This document shows positions 43,840 through 51,930 of a stretch of DNA of 64,000 nt, in pieces. The stretch comes from Flavobacteriaceae bacterium (GTDB lineage: Bacteria; Bacteroidota; Bacteroidia; Flavobacteriales; Flavobacteriaceae). The stretch's first letter is position 1, and each line of letters starts with the position of its first letter. Under the pieces are notes generated by a model. It had not been told where the DNA came from, made no database searches, and was given only the letters and a program-made list of their open reading frames with translations. The translations under genes and the position numbers were made by a program. The DNA is taken from NCBI GenBank assembly GCA_016649715.1, contig JAENXC010000016.1, positions 1 through 64,000 of the forward strand, written 5' to 3'.

Positions 43840-45075
43840 ATGAAGGTTTTTGAGGAAAAAAAGGGGAATATTTTCAAAATTCTATCTGAATCGATTTCAG
43901 AAGGAATTGTTATCGTCAATGAAATGCAGGAAATCGTTACTTCAAATGAAGCGGCAGACAGAATGTTTGGGTACGCCGCTGGCGAACTTTTGGGCGAAAA
44001 CATGAATATTTTAATTCCTCGGGAGTACCGAAATAGCCACACAAAACAAGTGGATGAATTTATGGAGAAAAGCGATCCGCGGCAAATGGGCCACGGTCTC
44101 GATCTGTATGGCAGGCGTAAGGACGGAAGTACTTTTCCTGTGGAAGCTGGCCTCAACCCTTTTGAAATATATGGCAGCAGATATGTAATGGCTTTGGTAA
44201 CCGATATTACAGTTCGTAAAAACCATGAGTTAGAAATAGTAGAGCTGAACTCTCAGTTGGAGCAAAAAATTGAGATACGGACCCAAGCATTGAGTCAGAC
44301 CGTCAAGGAATTAAAAGAAGAAGTTACAAAACGGCAAGAAGCAGAGTATAAAATGAAGGAATCGCTGCGTAAGGAGCGTGAACTAAATGAATTGAAAACT
44401 AAGTTTCTTTCTCTGGTTTCGCACGAGTTTAAAACACCCTTAACCAGCATTCTAATTGCTGCCACACTTGCCGGAAAATATACCGAAACCGACCAACAGG
44501 ACAAAAGGGAAAAGCATTTAAAAACCATTCAGAACAAAGTAAAATATCTGAACAATATCTTGAATGATTTTCTGTCCATTGAACGTCTGGAATCTGGAAA
44601 AGCCACCTATAAGTTTGACATTTTCCCGCTGAGCAAAGTTATCAACGAGGTGATTTATAACGCAAATATGCTGCTGAAGGACGGGCAGAAGATAAATTAT
44701 CCCACCAATATTGATGCTATTACCTTAAATTTTGATGAAAAAATTCTTGAGTTGTCCCTGACGAACCTTATCAACAACGCTATAAAATACTCATCGGAAC
44801 ACACCACAATTGATGTGGCGGTTTCTTTCAAAAATAATTTTCTCACCATAAAAATAAGTGATGAGGGGATGGGCATACCCCAAAAGGAGCAGAAATTTAT
44901 ATTCAATAGATATTTCCGTGCAGCGAACGCACTTTTGGATCAAGGCACGGGCATTGGTCTTAACATTGTGAAGGGCCATTTGGAAAACCTTGGCGGCACA
45001 ATTACTTTTAAAAGTGAAGAAAATAAGGGAAGCACTTTTACCATTTCCTTCCCAACAAACACCAATAACGATTAA
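43840..45075 (+). CDS. PAS-domain sensor histidine kinase
   Basis: A 411-residue kinase without membrane segments. A single PAS domain (about 10-130; EAADRMFGYAAGELLG, then IPREYRNSH and GRRKDGSTFPVEAGL) is of FixL-like layout, but where FixL has its proximal haem histidine this protein appears to have Arg (SDPRQMG). A coiled coil (140-185) leads to the H box with the phosphorylated His near residue 195 (LVSHEFKTPLTS), then N, G1 and G2 boxes (LINNAIKYS, DEGMGIPQKE, GTGIGLNIVKG). The partner regulator gene follows one base after the stop. Confidence 0.9.
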   Translation: MKVFEEKKGNIFKILSESISEGIVIVNEMQEIVTSNEAADRMFGYAAGELLGENMNILIPREYRNSHTKQVDEFMEKSDPRQMGHGLDLYGRRKDGSTFPVEAGLNPFEIYGSRYVMALVTDITVRKNHELEIVELNSQLEQKIEIRTQALSQTVKELKEEVTKRQEAEYKMKESLRKERELNELKTKFLSLVSHEFKTPLTSILIAATLAGKYTETDQQDKREKHLKTIQNKVKYLNNILNDFLSIERLESGKATYKFDIFPLSKVINEVIYNANMLLKDGQKINYPTNIDAITLNFDEKILELSLTNLINNAIKYSSEHTTIDVAVSFKNNFLTIKISDEGMGIPQKEQKFIFNRYFRAANALLDQGTGIGLNIVKGHLENLGGTITFKSEENKGSTFTISFPTNTNND

Positions 45076-45076
45076 A

Positions 45077-46129
45077 ATGAAAACAATACTCCTCATTGAA
45101 GACGACACCGCATTAAGAGAAAACACAGCCGAACTTTTGGAACTTTCTGGTTATAAGGTTTTTACTGCGCCAAATGGCAAGATAGGGATTGAAAAAGCAC
45201 TAAAGGATACCCCGAACATTATTATTTGTGATATAATGATGCCCGAAATAGATGGCTACGGCGTGCTGGAAGTAATTGCTTCAGAAGAAAGCACAAAACA
45301 CATTCCTTTTATTTTTCTTTCCGCCAAAACCGAACACAAAGAAATTCGCAAAGGAATGGATATGGGTGCGGACGATTACCTAACCAAACCTTTTGATGAA
45401 CAGGAACTGCTGAGTGCCGTGGAAAGCCGTTTGGCAAAGTCGATTATATTGTCAATGCGCCAACAAAGCACTGAAGATAACCATACTGAAAATGATGACA
45501 ATCCCCGAAATCTGAACCAATTAAAAAACTTTTTTTGCGATGAAGGGGAAGTAGCCAACTATAAAAAGGGTGAAACCATTTACCGAAAAGGCGACCACTC
45601 CAACAGTCTGTTTCTTATTCTGAAGGGCGTTGTAAAAACACACACAATGGATAACAATGCCAAGGAATTGATTACCGGGCTCTACAAAGCGGATGACTTT
45701 TTGGGTTTCACTTCCTTTGACGATAATTTTCCCTACAATGAAACCGCTACTGCGGTTGAAGACACCGAGATTGTGGGCATTTCAAAAAAATATGTAAAGG
45801 ATATCTTGAAAAAAAGCCAAGACGTTTCCCTGGAGTTGATGAACCTGCTAACGGACAATCTTTCCGAAATAAAGGAACAATTGGTTAAAATGGCTTATAG
45901 TTCCGTTCGCAAAAAAACCGCCGGCACCATCCTTCAGTTTGCGGAAATAATGAACAAAAAACCAGACGCACCCCTGCGTATTTCACGCAACGATTTGGCC
46001 ACCACTGCCGGAATAGCCACCGAAAGTTTGATTCGCACCCTTTCCGATTTTAAAAAAGATGGAATCATCGAAATTGAAGGACGCGACATTCGCATTGTGG
46101 ATATTGAAAGTTTACGAGATATTGAATAA
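45077..46129 (+). CDS. Receiver domain-Crp/Fnr fusion regulator
   Basis: A 350-residue fusion. An N-terminal receiver (1-120) has phospho-acceptor Asp52 in ICDIMMPE, acidic IEDD and Lys in LTKPF. A cyclic-nucleotide-binding-like beta roll follows (about 155-265, YKKGETIYRKGDHSNSLFLI) and a Crp-type winged helix (about 300-345, RNDLATTAGIATESLIRTL). The recognition helix keeps the Glu and Arg that in FNR read the TGA of TTGAT. I choose the ATG at 45077 since the upstream frame overlaps the kinase. I infer that phosphorylation by the adjacent kinase controls binding to the FNR-type dyads of this window. No iron-sulfur cysteines are seen. Confidence 0.85.
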   Translation: MKTILLIEDDTALRENTAELLELSGYKVFTAPNGKIGIEKALKDTPNIIICDIMMPEIDGYGVLEVIASEESTKHIPFIFLSAKTEHKEIRKGMDMGADDYLTKPFDEQELLSAVESRLAKSIILSMRQQSTEDNHTENDDNPRNLNQLKNFFCDEGEVANYKKGETIYRKGDHSNSLFLILKGVVKTHTMDNNAKELITGLYKADDFLGFTSFDDNFPYNETATAVEDTEIVGISKKYVKDILKKSQDVSLELMNLLTDNLSEIKEQLVKMAYSSVRKKTAGTILQFAEIMNKKPDAPLRISRNDLATTAGIATESLIRTLSDFKKDGIIEIEGRDIRIVDIESLRDIE

Positions 46130-46159
46130 TCCGATACTGGAAAGAATTTTCTCCTAAAC

Positions 46160-46202
46160 TGATTTTTATCATTTTCTGTCCCGATCTATTCAGATATTTT
46201 TG
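46160..46202 (+). promoter_or_regulatory. FNR-type operator and promoter of a usp gene
   Basis: Perfect core TGAT-TTTT-ATCA (46160-46171) and -7 element TATTTTTG (46195-46202), centre-to-end distance 36.5 bases. It lies 31 bases after the regulator gene. Confidence 0.75.
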
Positions 46203-46221
46203 TCGGTAAGATTTTGATGCA

Positions 46222-47061
46222 ATGAAGAATATTTTGATTCCGACGGATTTCTCCGAAAATTCACACAATGCCATTCGGTATGCGCTGGACTATTTTTCCG
46301 ATATACCTGTGAATTTTTATATTCTTCACGTTTCACTTAAAAAGTCATTTTTTGCGGATGAAGAGGCAGAAGATTTTTTAGATCCCATTTCTGAAATGCA
46401 GATCACGCAAAATCCTACAGCACTTTTGAAGGAGGAACTAAAGGCCTGTAACTTGTTGGCTAAAAACCCTGATCATTGTTTTTTTTCCCTTCACGAAGGT
46501 TTAAATTTAGTGGAGGCTATCAGAAAACAAGTTGCCGAAAAAGAGATTGATTACATTTTAATGGGCACAAAGGGAACTTCCAAAATGAACAGAAACGAAA
46601 TGGGTAGCAACACTTGTGATGTAATCACAAAAGTGAAATGTCCCATATTGGTAATTCCTGAAAACGCGAAATTCAACGGAATTAAAAATATTGCTTTTGT
46701 AACTGATTATAACTGCATCTATAGAAACAAGGTGATCAGTACGCTTTCCGAAACGTTGGACCTGCATCAATCGCCACTTCGCGTACTTCACATAAAATCC
46801 CAAAGTACGGGCCTCACAGCTTCACAAACGGACAATAAAGGGTTTTTGCATTACTTTTTTAAAGAAAAAAAGCACAGTTTCCATTTTGTGGAAAACAAAG
46901 ACATGGAAACAGGTATTCAGGATTTTGTGGAAACCTGGGAAATAAGTTTGGTTTCCATTGTGGCCAAAAACCTGAATTTTATTCAACGATTACTCTTGCG
47001 TCCCGTCGTAAAAACAGTTAGTTACTATAACGAGGTTCCATTTTTGGTGCTTCATGAGTAG
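46222..47061 (+). CDS. Universal stress protein, tandem UspA domains
   Basis: A 279-residue two-domain Usp. The first domain has an intact motif GTKG, nine residues, GS. The second is degenerate, lacking the Gly motif (VAKNLNFIQRLLLRP). It stands alone behind its own FNR-type promoter. It shares the NPTDFSEN-type start (ILIPTDFSENSHNAI) with its neighbours and is probably a product of local duplication. Confidence 0.9.
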   Translation: MKNILIPTDFSENSHNAIRYALDYFSDIPVNFYILHVSLKKSFFADEEAEDFLDPISEMQITQNPTALLKEELKACNLLAKNPDHCFFSLHEGLNLVEAIRKQVAEKEIDYILMGTKGTSKMNRNEMGSNTCDVITKVKCPILVIPENAKFNGIKNIAFVTDYNCIYRNKVISTLSETLDLHQSPLRVLHIKSQSTGLTASQTDNKGFLHYFFKEKKHSFHFVENKDMETGIQDFVETWEISLVSIVAKNLNFIQRLLLRPVVKTVSYYNEVPFLVLHE

Positions 47062-47137
47062 TGTTCAGTGTTCAGTATTCAGTGTTCAGTAATCAGTAAA
47101 TTTTACGAATCCCGAACCTGCCTGTCGGCAGGCAGGT
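47061..47137. repeat. Heptamer repeats and a perfect TCGG-loop palindrome
   Basis: About five tandem TGTTCAG-like units (47061-47099) are followed by ACCTGCCTG-TCGG-CAGGCAGGT (47116-47137), a perfect nine-base stem with a tetraloop. The latter resembles dispersed GC-rich palindromes at 4.2, 4.34 and 9.8 kb. It may also stop transcription between convergent genes. Confidence 0.65.
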
Positions 47138-47152
47138 CAAAAAATCCCAAAT

Positions 47153-47395
47153 TCATTCTTCTCTTTCAATAGGATAATCTTCATAAAAATCCTCAAAGGT
47201 TTTATTTGTAGTGTATGGGTCTGTCAACACTTTGAAGACCGAAAAGACCAATAACGCCTGCCCAAAAACAATAATATAAAAAACTAAATTAACGGGAAAA
47301 CCCATTGCGGCAAAAATAGCCACTGTAACCAATACAAATGTGGTAATAACGAGATAGGTAATTGCAGAAAGGTTCATAGCTTTTTTAAGCTTCAA
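47153..47395 (-). CDS. Small two-helix membrane protein
   Basis: An 80-residue protein with two hydrophobic helices (ITYLVITTFVLVTVAIFAAM and LVFYIIVFGQALLVFSVF) and an acidic C-terminus (FEDFYEDYPIEREE). No named family is recognised, though such proteins occur in Flavobacteriia. It is convergent with the upstream usp and divergent from the next one. The FNR-type dyad nearby is not positioned for this strand. Confidence 0.6.
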   Translation of the reverse strand: MKLKKAMNLSAITYLVITTFVLVTVAIFAAMGFPVNLVFYIIVFGQALLVFSVFKVLTDPYTTNKTFEDFYEDYPIEREE

Positions 47396-47451
47396 GTTAC
47401 AAAATAAATCGCGCGGATATTCTTAACCTTTCCTTAAAAATCAGGTGCTTA

Positions 47452-47495
47452 GTTGATATTTATCATATTTTTTCAATCTGATAATCGCTACCTTT
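47452..47495 (+). promoter_or_regulatory. FNR-type operator and promoter of the usp array
   Basis: Dyad TTGAT-ATTT-ATCAT (47452-47465), nearly the textbook FNR consensus, and TACCTTTA (47488-47495), a one-mismatch -7 element, at the standard 36.5-base distance. It probably drives the usp genes from 47526 onward. Confidence 0.75.
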
Positions 47496-47525
47496 ACGTA
47501 TTGATTTTTTTAATAAATAAAAGCT

Positions 47526-48371
47526 ATGCGAAAAATATTGATTCCCACCGATTTCTCCGAAAATTCAATGAACGCCATAAAGTACGCAACTGAGCTTTTT
47601 AAGTACGGTCCTGCCGAAATATATTTGCTTCACGCATTTGCTGACGCTGTTTATGATGCCAAGGCTAGTTTGGCCGATGGAATTTTTGAAGAGCTAAAGC
47701 AACAGACCCTTCAAAAATCAAAGGAAGCCATGGAAGAAACACGGAAGCAAATCCTCGGTTTTTCACCAAATCCAAAACACAAAATACACACCATTTCAGA
47801 ATTTGGATTATTGGTAGATTCAGTAAACGATTGGGTTGAAAAGGAAAACATTGATGTGGTGGTTATGGGCACCAAAGGTGAAACCGCAGATAAAAAGATA
47901 ACCTTCGGCAGCAATACGCTTCAGGTAATCAAATATGTGAAATGCCCCGTACTGGCTATTCCCGCAGTATATGGCGATGTGCACCCAAAAAATATTCTGT
48001 TCCCAACAGATTTTCTGTTGCCCTACAAACGGCGTGAACTGAAATTGGTGGCCACAGTGGCTAAAAGTTTTGCCGCAAAAATCAATTTTCTGCATGTTTC
48101 CAAATTTTCTTCCCTGTCATTGCGGCAGCTGGACAACAAAAACTTTTTGGAAGCTTCTTTCAGCGAGAACCAAGTCAATTTTCATCAGGACAACGGGAAA
48201 AATGTCACCAAGGCCATCAATTCTTTTATAATTGAAAACCCAATAGATATGCTGGTTATGATAAACACGCGCCATTCCTATTTGGAAAATATACTCTATC
48301 AATCAACCATCGAAAAAATTGGGCTGCACATAGACATTCCATTTTTAGTGCTTCAAAATTTGCCTCGTTAA
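47526..48371 (+). CDS. Universal stress protein, tandem UspA domains
   Basis: A 281-residue two-domain Usp. The first domain has GTKG, nine residues, GS. The second lacks a clear Gly motif. It opens an array in which the next usp follows after 24 bases, all on the plus strand behind the FNR-type promoter at 47452. Confidence 0.9.
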   Translation: MRKILIPTDFSENSMNAIKYATELFKYGPAEIYLLHAFADAVYDAKASLADGIFEELKQQTLQKSKEAMEETRKQILGFSPNPKHKIHTISEFGLLVDSVNDWVEKENIDVVVMGTKGETADKKITFGSNTLQVIKYVKCPVLAIPAVYGDVHPKNILFPTDFLLPYKRRELKLVATVAKSFAAKINFLHVSKFSSLSLRQLDNKNFLEASFSENQVNFHQDNGKNVTKAINSFIIENPIDMLVMINTRHSYLENILYQSTIEKIGLHIDIPFLVLQNLPR

Positions 48372-48395
48372 ACTTTAAAAAAAATACATAGAAAA

Positions 48396-49244
48396 ATGAA
48401 AAAGATACTTGTTCCCACCGATTTCTCAAAAAATGCGTATGCGGCTTTGTTTTACGCTTCAAAACTCTTTAGTGATGAAGCTTTGCAGATAACCCTACTC
48501 CATTCTTTTGGCGATGAAATAGACAAACTCACCAGTCGGGTGGACATAGGCCGTTCCGATAACATTATTAAAAAACTTTACAGCCATTCTGATGAGGACG
48601 GCGAAAAGTTGGTGCATCAAATTAAACTTGACTCTGGTAAAATGGCTCATAATTACGAAGTCATTTCAACTCCCGCCAACCTTTCAATAGCCATCAATAA
48701 GTTGGTCTCCACCGAAGGCATAGACCTTGTAGTTATGGGAAGCAAGGGCCGCACTGGAGCGGAGAATGTGCTTATGGGAAGCACCACCGTTAAAATAACC
48801 AAAAGTCTGGAAGGTTGCCCGCTGCTTATTGTACCGCGCGAAGTGGATTTTGTAATTCCTTTAAAAATTGCGTTTGCTTCAGACTATAACGATTTTTACC
48901 AGCTTTCAAAGTTGAAGCCTATTATCCGCTTGGTGCGCCAGTACAATTCAACTATAAATTTGGTTCATGTGGGTGCAGAAAATGAATTGGACCCCAAACA
49001 ACAGCAAAATCTGGAGCAATATAGAATTGACCTTACGGAATACGACACCGAATTTCATTTCATCCCAAAAAAGACCAATATTTCAAAAACACTTCATAGT
49101 TTTATAGATGATGAAAAAATGGATCTTTTGGCCTTGGTCTATCACAAATACGCTTTTATAAAACAGCTCTTCCGCGAGCCCGTTGTTAGCAGGGTAGGGA
49201 AGCACACCCACGTTCCCACCTTAGTAATTCCTATTAAAAGTTAA
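48396..49244 (+). CDS. Universal stress protein, tandem UspA domains
   Basis: A 282-residue two-domain Usp with GSKG, nine residues, GS in the first domain. The second domain is degenerate. Its first-domain sequence (RTGAENVLM) differs most from the neighbouring copies, suggesting an older duplicate. It lies second in the array with short gaps either side. Confidence 0.9.
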   Translation: MKKILVPTDFSKNAYAALFYASKLFSDEALQITLLHSFGDEIDKLTSRVDIGRSDNIIKKLYSHSDEDGEKLVHQIKLDSGKMAHNYEVISTPANLSIAINKLVSTEGIDLVVMGSKGRTGAENVLMGSTTVKITKSLEGCPLLIVPREVDFVIPLKIAFASDYNDFYQLSKLKPIIRLVRQYNSTINLVHVGAENELDPKQQQNLEQYRIDLTEYDTEFHFIPKKTNISKTLHSFIDDEKMDLLALVYHKYAFIKQLFREPVVSRVGKHTHVPTLVIPIKS

Positions 49245-49287
49245 AAACTTTATGACAAAAAGGAAACAATAATTTAAAACCAAAAAA

Positions 49288-50139
49288 ATGAAAAAGAGAA
49301 TATTGATACCCACGGATTTTTCCAAGAATGCATGGAACGCGCTTAAATATGCAATGGAACTTTACAAACGGGAAGATTGTGAGTTTTTTATTCTGCACAC
49401 TTTTTATCATTCTGGTTATTCCAAGGACAACCTTTTGATTCCCGAACCTACCGAGAAAGCACATCTTGCAGCAAAGGAAACTGCCGAAAGAAATATGGAA
49501 AAGCTCAAAGTACAGATGGGTCTATTTGAAGAAAATGATAAGCACACATTTAAATATATGACTGAATTTGGGTCTTTTTTCGATGTTTTGAAAACAACAG
49601 TAGAAAAGCAAGATACAGAATTGGTTATTATGGGGACCCAAGGCGAAACGGACAATAAAACAATAGTTTTGGGGAGCAATGCCGTGAATGCAATGGAGAA
49701 AATAAGAAACTGCCCCGTGCTCGCCATTCCGTCCAATGTTGTATTTAAGGACCCGAACGAGATTGTATTCCCCACCAGTTTTAGAACGCATTACAAAGAA
49801 AAGGAACTATCAACTTTGGTTGAGATTTCACGCTGTACCAATGCGCCAATCAGGATCTTGCACGTTCAAAAAGACAAGATATTGACAAAAACACAATTGG
49901 AGAACAAAGCCTTGTTGGAACGTATTCTAGATCCAGCCACATTTTCACATCACACGGTATACAATGTGGATTTGCAGGACGGCGTGCGCTGTTTCGTGCA
50001 AAGCCGAGAGAGCGAGATGATAGCCATCGTCAACAAAAAACACAATTTCTTCGGCAGTATTTTTTCAAACCCAATGGTTAAGGAATTGGGAAAACATATG
50101 AATGTACCGTTGCTGGCGATGCACGATATAAGAAACTGA
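49288..50139 (+). CDS. Universal stress protein, tandem UspA domains
   Basis: A 283-residue two-domain Usp with GTQG, nine residues, GS. It is closely similar to the copy at 47526 (GETDNKT versus GETADKK) and to the next copy in its second half (FGSIFSNPMVKELGKH versus FGSVFSNPLVKSLGVH), pointing to recent local duplication. Confidence 0.9.
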   Translation: MKKRILIPTDFSKNAWNALKYAMELYKREDCEFFILHTFYHSGYSKDNLLIPEPTEKAHLAAKETAERNMEKLKVQMGLFEENDKHTFKYMTEFGSFFDVLKTTVEKQDTELVIMGTQGETDNKTIVLGSNAVNAMEKIRNCPVLAIPSNVVFKDPNEIVFPTSFRTHYKEKELSTLVEISRCTNAPIRILHVQKDKILTKTQLENKALLERILDPATFSHHTVYNVDLQDGVRCFVQSRESEMIAIVNKKHNFFGSIFSNPMVKELGKHMNVPLLAMHDIRN

Positions 50140-50226
50140 GCTGTCTGAGTGTGTTGTGGCGTAGTTGGGCAAATAATTTGACATTTCTATTTAAATAATG
50201 TATGTTCCTTAATAAAAGATTTGATT

Positions 50227-51078
50227 ATGCAAAAGCATATTTTAATTCCAACCGATTATTCAAAAAATGCTTTCAACGCTATTGTTTATGCGTTTGAGCT
50301 TTTTAAGAATTACGATTGTACATTTCATATTTTTCACTCCTATTTTTTAGCGCGTTCGGCTCAGGGAAATATACTTTTTCCTGAACCGGAGCCAGCGGAA
50401 TATGATGCTGTAGCGCAAGCTTCCGAAAAGGAGATGATGCTTTTAAAAAACAAAGTAGGCCTATTGGCGGACAATCCAAGACATACCCTTCATTTTGACC
50501 ATAAATTTGGAACCCTTATTGAATTGTTGCACGAAAAAATAAGGAGTAAAAACATTGATCTTATAGTTATGGGAACCCGCGGTATAACAAATGATAGGGA
50601 AGTGGCCTATGGCCGAAACTCTGTAAACGTAATGGAAAATATAAGAGGATGTCCCGTTCTCGCCATTCCCGCAAATGTATCTCACACCGAAATAAACGAA
50701 ATAGTTTTCCCAACCAATTTTAAAAGTGAGTTTAATGAGAAAGAAATGAAAACCTTTACGAATATAGTACAACAGGCAAATTCGCCCGTTCGAATTCTTC
50801 ATATAGGAAAAGAATCAGATCTTTCTGAAAGGCAAAAGAATAATAGAAAACTGTTAGAAAACTATTTTGAAGAAGTAAAATATACCTATCATTGGCTTGA
50901 TAAAGTTGGGGTGAAAGAAGGCGTTCTCTCATTTGCGGACCAACGAAAGAGCGGGATGATAAGTTTTGTAAATAGAAAACATTGGTTTTTTGGCAGTGTT
51001 TTTTCGAATCCTTTGGTTAAAAGTCTTGGCGTACATTCTAAAGTACCGATTTTGGCACTTCACGATTCCAGAAATTGA
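50227..51078 (+). CDS. Universal stress protein with altered nucleotide motif
   Basis: A 283-residue two-domain Usp. I choose the ATG at 50227 over the TTG six bases before. In the first domain the usual GS of the ATP loop is GR (GTRG, nine residues, GR), which may abolish or change phosphate binding. The upstream 88 bases hold no convincing FNR-type dyad, so it is likely read through from the array. It is followed after seven bases by the ATP-cone nuclease gene. Confidence 0.88.
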   Translation: MQKHILIPTDYSKNAFNAIVYAFELFKNYDCTFHIFHSYFLARSAQGNILFPEPEPAEYDAVAQASEKEMMLLKNKVGLLADNPRHTLHFDHKFGTLIELLHEKIRSKNIDLIVMGTRGITNDREVAYGRNSVNVMENIRGCPVLAIPANVSHTEINEIVFPTNFKSEFNEKEMKTFTNIVQQANSPVRILHIGKESDLSERQKNNRKLLENYFEEVKYTYHWLDKVGVKEGVLSFADQRKSGMISFVNRKHWFFGSVFSNPLVKSLGVHSKVPILALHDSRN

Positions 51079-51085
51079 TTAAACT

Positions 51086-51928
51086 ATGAAGAAAATAGAT
51101 ATCGAAGTATTAAAGCATTCGGGAGAACGGGCAAAGTTTTCAATTGACAAACTTAAAAACTCCTTGAGAAAAAGTGGAGCACAAGAAGATGTGGTCAATG
51201 AAATTGCCAGTAGCGTACGCGATGAGCTATATCAAGGTATCAGCACTAAAGAAATATACAACCGTGCCTTTTCCCTTCTCAGAAAAAAGAAACATGGTTT
51301 TGCTTCAAAATATAAATTGAAAAAAGCAATTTACGAATTGGGACCAACAGGTTTTCCTTTTGAAAAATTTGTGGGTGCCTTGCTTTTCTATTGTGGTTAC
51401 GAAGTAAAAACAGGACAGTTTTTACAGGGAAAATGCGTAACCCACGAAGTAGATGTGGTCGCCCACAAAAACGGTCAGTATATAGTTGCAGAATGTAAAT
51501 TCCACAGCGACGAAGGTCGTAATTGCGATGTAAAAGTGCCGCTTTATATCCATTCCCGTTACCGCGATATTCTCAATTTTTATAACGAAAAAAATAACGG
51601 TGAAAAACCGAATGAGGGTTGGGTGGTTACCAACACCCGTTTTACGGAAGATGCTTTGAAATATGGTGAATGCGTTGGACTTCACCTTTTAAGCTGGGAT
51701 TTTCCGAAAGATAACGGAATCAAGGACCGGATAGACCGTTTGGGGCTTTATCCAGTAACCGTTTCCACCTTGCTCAGCCAGCGCGAAAAGCAATTTCTGC
51801 TCAGCCGCGATGTTGTGCTTTGTAAACAATTGATAGATGATCATTTCTATTTGGACCATTTGGGAATCTCTGAAAAACGGAAAGCACATATTTTAGAAGA
51901 AATTAGACTTCTGTGTAAAAACAACTAG
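51086..51928 (+). CDS. ATP-cone domain fused to PD-(D/E)XK nuclease domain
   Basis: A 280-residue protein. Residues 1-90 form an ATP-cone (IDIEVLKHSGERAKFSIDKL, then YNRAFSLLRKK), the nucleotide-sensing module best known from ribonucleotide reductases and NrdR. Residues 90-210 form a restriction-endonuclease-like domain with EVD (121-123) and ECK (136-138), the PD-(D/E)XK metal site, followed by a helical C-terminus. It is co-transcribed with the usp array and three bases from the beta-CASP nuclease. I infer ATP- or dATP-gated DNA or RNA cleavage; the substrate is unknown. Confidence 0.8.
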   Translation: MKKIDIEVLKHSGERAKFSIDKLKNSLRKSGAQEDVVNEIASSVRDELYQGISTKEIYNRAFSLLRKKKHGFASKYKLKKAIYELGPTGFPFEKFVGALLFYCGYEVKTGQFLQGKCVTHEVDVVAHKNGQYIVAECKFHSDEGRNCDVKVPLYIHSRYRDILNFYNEKNNGEKPNEGWVVTNTRFTEDALKYGECVGLHLLSWDFPKDNGIKDRIDRLGLYPVTVSTLLSQREKQFLLSRDVVLCKQLIDDHFYLDHLGISEKRKAHILEEIRLLCKNN

Positions 51929-51930
51929 CT

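Noticed and set aside
43840-45075. Haem-based FixL-type oxygen sensor
   Set aside because: The proximal histidine position appears to be Arg in my alignment by eye, so I do not call it a haem PAS.
50161-50226. Possible FNR-type site before the last usp gene (TTGAC..CTATT)
   Set aside because: Only one half-site fits and no -7 element lies at the standard distance.
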